From positions 1 to 17,478 of the forward strand of contig DATBKV010000296.1 in the NCBI GenBank assembly GCA_036555745.1: a DNA stretch of 17,478 nucleotides. Direction: 5' to 3'. The position numbers and the translations under genes were made by a program. Each line of letters opens with the position of its first letter. Positions within the stretch are counted from its first letter, which is position 1. The DNA comes from VAZQ01 sp036555745 (GTDB lineage: Bacteria; Pseudomonadota; Alphaproteobacteria; Rhizobiales; Xanthobacteraceae). The notes under the pieces were generated by a model. That model was given only the letters and a program-made list of their open reading frames with translations, searched no databases and had not been told where the DNA came from. Below are positions 14,800 to 17,478 of this stretch, piece after piece.

Positions 14800-15294
14800 T
14801 CACGACTGTTTGATGGCGGCGCCGAGCCGCGCAAGCGCGTCGCGCAAGCGCTCGTCCGCGATGTCGCCGAGCTCGGCGGCGATGCGCGCCGCCGTCGCCG
14901 GGTCGGGGCCGGCGGGAGCGCGCGGCCGCTTGCGGCCGAGCGGCGCCTGCCGCAGCCGCAACGCCCCCACCGCCTTCCACCCGAAGAAGCGGTTCACGCG
15001 CTCGAGCACGATACCGGAGAGGTGCTGGATCTCGATGGCCGTGGGTCCTTCGACCCGCAGCACCAGGATGCCAGGTGCAGGCGGCTGGCCGTCGGCTGTG
15101 CGCGGCCACTGGATCTTTTCCGGTTGCGAGTGCGCGGCGATCTCCGCGCCCGCGATTTCGGCCCAGCGGGTGACGAGTTCGCTCGCGGCGAAGCCCTGCT
15201 TGGCGAAGGCATCCTTGAGCGTCCTGTGCAGAAGGTCCGCCAGCGGGCGCGGATAGGATTTGCCGGGCTTGTTCACGCGGCGAGGCTCTGTCAC
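14800..15294 (-). CDS. DciA-like (DUF721) protein
   Basis: A 164-residue protein with a DUF721 domain. The N-terminal half YPRPLADLLHRTLKDAFAKQ and then ELVTRWAEIAGAEIAAHSQP, EKIQWPR matches the family core, and LVLRVEGPTAIEIQHLSG with the following VLERVNRFFGWKAVGALRLRQ completes it. DciA proteins help load or activate the replicative helicase DnaB in bacteria lacking DnaC; alphaproteobacterial members have an additional helical C terminus, here residues 115-164. The start is uncertain: GTG 15294 with GGTGG six bases upstream fits the 11-base gap to mutY, while ATG 15345 would overlap it. It is followed by dsbA after 107 bases. Confidence 0.8.
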   Translation of the reverse strand: MTEPRRVNKPGKSYPRPLADLLHRTLKDAFAKQGFAASELVTRWAEIAGAEIAAHSQPEKIQWPRTADGQPPAPGILVLRVEGPTAIEIQHLSGIVLERVNRFFGWKAVGALRLRQAPLGRKRPRAPAGPDPATAARIAAELGDIADERLRDALARLGAAIKQS

Positions 15295-15305
15295 ATCGAT
15301 CCACC

Positions 15306-16454
15306 ATGACGCTAGCAGCTGAGACGAGGCCGCGAAAGCGCGCATCGCACCGCGCGCTGCCGCGCGGCAGCGACCTGCTCGCCTGGTACGATCGCCATCG
15401 CCGCGTGCTGCCCTGGCGCGCTGCGCCAGGCGAGAGGCCCGATCCCTACCGCGTATGGCTGTCCGAAATCATGCTGCAGCAGACCACGGTGAGGGCGGTG
15501 GCGCCTTATTTCACGCGCTTCGTGACCCGTTGGCCACAGCTGCAGGCGCTGGCAGCGGCGCCGCTCGACGACGTGCTCAGGCTGTGGGCGGGGCTCGGCT
15601 ATTATGCCCGCGCGCGCAATCTCCACGCCTGCGCCAAGGCCGTGGTCGAGCGTCACGACGCGCGTTTTCCACAAAGCCAGGAGGAGCTCGCCCGGCTGCC
15701 CGGCATCGGTCCCTATACCGCGGCGGCGATCGCGGCGATCGCATTCGACGCGCCGGCGGCGGCGGTCGACGGCAACGTGGAGCGGGTAGTGGCGCGGCTG
15801 TTCGCGCTCGAGCAAGAGCTGCCTGCGGCCAAGCCCGAGATCCGGCGGCTGGCCCAGCTCCTGATTCCCCCGGAACGCGCCGGCGATTTTGCGCAAGCGT
15901 TGATGGATCTGGGCGCCACCATCTGCACGCCGAAACGACCGGCCTGCGCGCTCTGCCCCTGGACGCAGGATTGCGCCGCGCGCCAGCGCGGCGATCCGGC
16001 GGCATTTCCGCGCAAGGCGCGCAAGCGCGAGGGGCAGCTGCGCCGCGGCGCGGCCTTTGTCGCAGTGCGCGCGCGCACGCACGTCCTGGTGCGCTCGCGC
16101 CCGCTCACGGGATTGCTCGGCGGTATGACCGAGGTGCCGACAACGCAATGGACGGCTGATTTCCAAGCGCGCAATGCGCTCGCCGCCGCGCCCCGGCTGC
16201 CGCGCGCGCGCGCGTCCTGGCGCCGACTGCCGGGCGACGTCACCCATGTCTTCACCCATTTCCCGCTCGCACTCGCCGTCTATCGCGCCGACGTGCCGGC
16301 CTCGGCGGGCGCGCCCGCCGGCACGCGCTGGGTCGCGCTCGCCGCGCTGACGGACGAGGCGCTGCCCAATGTCATGCGCAAGGTGCTCGCGCATGCGCTG
16401 GAGTGGGGGCCGCCGACGCTTCGCGTCGATACGCCAGTCGCGCCGGGCGGATGA
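15306..16454 (+). CDS. mutY: A/G-specific adenine DNA glycosylase MutY
   Basis: A 382-residue base-excision repair enzyme that removes adenine mispaired with 8-oxoguanine. Visible features are the catalytic glutamate E54 in SEIMLQQTTV, the helix-hairpin-helix LPGIGPYTA (131-139), catalytic aspartate D155 in AVDGNVERV and the iron-sulfur loop C207-x6-C214-x2-C217-x5-C223. The C-terminal NUDIX-like domain that recognises 8-oxoguanine has LTGLLGGMTEVP and a recognition loop reading FTH (316-318), where E. coli has FSH. Length is typical. ATG 15306 is the first available start; the first 20 residues are basic and not conserved-looking, so a later start is possible. It is divergent from the DciA-like gene and converges on the amidohydrolase with 10 bases between. 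Confidence 0.96.
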   Translation: MTLAAETRPRKRASHRALPRGSDLLAWYDRHRRVLPWRAAPGERPDPYRVWLSEIMLQQTTVRAVAPYFTRFVTRWPQLQALAAAPLDDVLRLWAGLGYYARARNLHACAKAVVERHDARFPQSQEELARLPGIGPYTAAAIAAIAFDAPAAAVDGNVERVVARLFALEQELPAAKPEIRRLAQLLIPPERAGDFAQALMDLGATICTPKRPACALCPWTQDCAARQRGDPAAFPRKARKREGQLRRGAAFVAVRARTHVLVRSRPLTGLLGGMTEVPTTQWTADFQARNALAAAPRLPRARASWRRLPGDVTHVFTHFPLALAVYRADVPASAGAPAGTRWVALAALTDEALPNVMRKVLAHALEWGPPTLRVDTPVAPGG

Positions 16455-16464
16455 GGGTAAGCGG

Positions 16465-17376
16465 CTATCGGGGCGTCTCGCTCAACCGCAGGTCGGCGCC
16501 CTTCTGCGGCGCCGGGAATCCGTAAAGCGCGCACGCATTATCGACCAGGATCCGGTTGCGCGTCGTCTCGTCCGGCACCCATTCCGCCAGCAGATCGATC
16601 AGGTCCCCATCGTTCGGCATCTCGCGGCCGTCGAGGTTCACATGCGGCCAATCGCTGCCCCAGACGAGCCGCTCGGGCGCGTGTCGCACCAGCGCGAGGG
16701 CGAGCGGCGTGACCTCGGGATAGGGATAGTTCTGCGCGGTGCAGCGCATCGGCGCCGACAACTTCACCCAGACCCGCCCGCTCTCGAGCATGTCGAGCAC
16801 GGTGCGAAACGCCGGCTGCTCGACGCCGCCGGCGGCGGGCACGCTGGCGAAGTGATCGAGCACGATCGTATTGGGCAGCGCCATCAGGCGCGCGGCATAG
16901 TCGACGATGTCGGTGTCATGCGGGTAGAACTGCACGTGCCAGCCGTAGTCGGCGGCCCGCGTGGCCACCTCGGACGACAGGTGCGGGACGTGGCGCCCGC
17001 GGCGCGCGCTCATCATGCGCAGACCGCGCACGCCCAGGCGGGTGAGGCGCGCGAACTCGGAAGCGCCGGCATCGTCGGGCATCAGCGCGATGCCGCGAAA
17101 GCGCTCCCCGCTCACTTCGAGCGTATCGGCCAACAGCCGGTAATCGCGGCCGTAGCCGCCGGGGCTGACGATCACTGCGCGGCTGAGCCCGAGCCGGTTC
17201 TGCAGCGCGATGAAGGTCGTCGGCAGCGCGTCGCGCGCGGTGTAGGGGCTGTCGGGCGCGAACGGATACTTCTCCGCCGGGCCGAACAGGTGGATGTGGC
17301 TGTCGCAGGCGCCGGGCGGACAGATCAGCCGCGGCGTCTTCGGATTGGGGTCGGGACCCTGGGTGAGGACCGGCAT
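16465..17376 (-). CDS. Amidohydrolase family 2 (LigI-like) hydrolase
   Basis: A 303-residue TIM-barrel hydrolase. The metal-site motif HxH is at CDSHIHLFGP (H27, H29), a strand-end histidine at IVLDHFA (H175) and the catalytic aspartate at VWGSDWPH (D242). Length and order match the group that includes 2-pyrone-4,6-dicarboxylate lactonase (LigI), which acts on a lactone in aromatic degradation; many relatives have unknown lactone or dicarboxylate substrates. The N terminus has no signal peptide, so it is cytoplasmic. AAGG lies eight bases before ATG 17376. No other aromatic-degradation gene lies in the window, and the partner genes may be beyond its right edge. Confidence 0.85.
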   Translation of the reverse strand: MPVLTQGPDPNPKTPRLICPPGACDSHIHLFGPAEKYPFAPDSPYTARDALPTTFIALQNRLGLSRAVIVSPGGYGRDYRLLADTLEVSGERFRGIALMPDDAGASEFARLTRLGVRGLRMMSARRGRHVPHLSSEVATRAADYGWHVQFYPHDTDIVDYAARLMALPNTIVLDHFASVPAAGGVEQPAFRTVLDMLESGRVWVKLSAPMRCTAQNYPYPEVTPLALALVRHAPERLVWGSDWPHVNLDGREMPNDGDLIDLLAEWVPDETTRNRILVDNACALYGFPAPQKGADLRLSETPR

Positions 17377-17478
17377 CGGGAGGACCTTGTGGCGAGCGGA
17401 GCCCCGGCCATTCCGGTTCCGCGTGCAAGCCGCATCGTCTCGCGATTCGTACTATCATCGCGCCTGCGCGTTGAACAT

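Noticed and set aside
14693..15307. N-terminal extension of the DsbA-like frame into the DciA-like gene (apparent fusion)
   Set aside because: The added residues are out-of-frame DciA sequence; the signal-like segment begins just after ATG 14692.
17455..17478. ATG at the right edge on the minus strand
   Set aside because: Opens only a seven-codon frame before a stop; could be the tail of a gene outside the window but cannot be supported.
1..17478. CRISPR array, tRNA, rRNA, transposase or integrase
   Set aside because: No regularly spaced direct repeats, tRNA-like cloverleaf, rRNA segment or recombinase motif seen on either strand.

Overview
The window is GC-rich bacterial chromosome, most likely from an alphaproteobacterium of the order Rhizobiales/Hyphomicrobiales (Bradyrhizobium- or Xanthobacteraceae-like). 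The inference rests on dense GC-rich coding, on the mutY / DciA-like / DsbA-like / smc order, which I recall as common in Rhizobiales, and on intergenic palindromes built on CTAGAGCGCAT and GGACATGCGC that resemble dispersed repeats of these genomes. No rRNA, tRNA, CRISPR array or transposase was found.

Layout. (1) 1-2520 is an accessory, partly decayed zone. It holds a small secreted Rap1a/Tai-like protein in relatively AT-rich sequence, a P-loop kinase gene broken by a one-base frameshift, a minimal ATP-dependent DNA ligase with only the adenylation domain, and the 3' remnant of an alpha/beta hydrolase. Between the last two lies an unusually structured gap: two strong hairpins, a 22-bp perfect palindrome with a CRP-type core, a G-quadruplex-prone tract and a tandem 12-mer. 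(2) 2553-6368, all on the minus strand, is a four-gene cassette: SGNH hydrolase, SxtJ-like membrane protein, a 50-residue SxtK-like (DUF5989-type) membrane protein and a NodU/CmcH-type carbamoyltransferase. A bipartite palindromic repeat sits between the last two and supplies the stop codon of the small gene. (3) 6695-10253 is a mixed block: a hypothetical protein, family I inorganic pyrophosphatase, a cysteine-rich flavodoxin-fold reductase, a short conserved-type hypothetical and a DUF1206 membrane protein. (4) 10272-16454 is core chromosome maintenance: smc, a DsbA-like oxidoreductase and a DciA-like (DUF721) protein on the minus strand, with mutY divergent on the plus strand. (5) 16465-17376 encodes an amidohydrolase of the LigI-like group.

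How the genes work together. The most interesting unit is the carbamoylation cassette. The carbamoyltransferase should make carbamoyl-AMP from carbamoyl phosphate and ATP and pass the carbamoyl group to a hydroxyl. Its two small membrane partners are related to proteins next to the carbamoyltransferase in saxitoxin clusters, and could dock the soluble enzyme at the membrane. The membrane-anchored SGNH protein could then act on the exported, modified product. No glycosyltransferase, polyketide or transporter gene lies in the window, so the substrate is unknown. In the core block, DciA-like, SMC and MutY proteins point to replication, segregation and repair, while DsbA acts in the periplasm.
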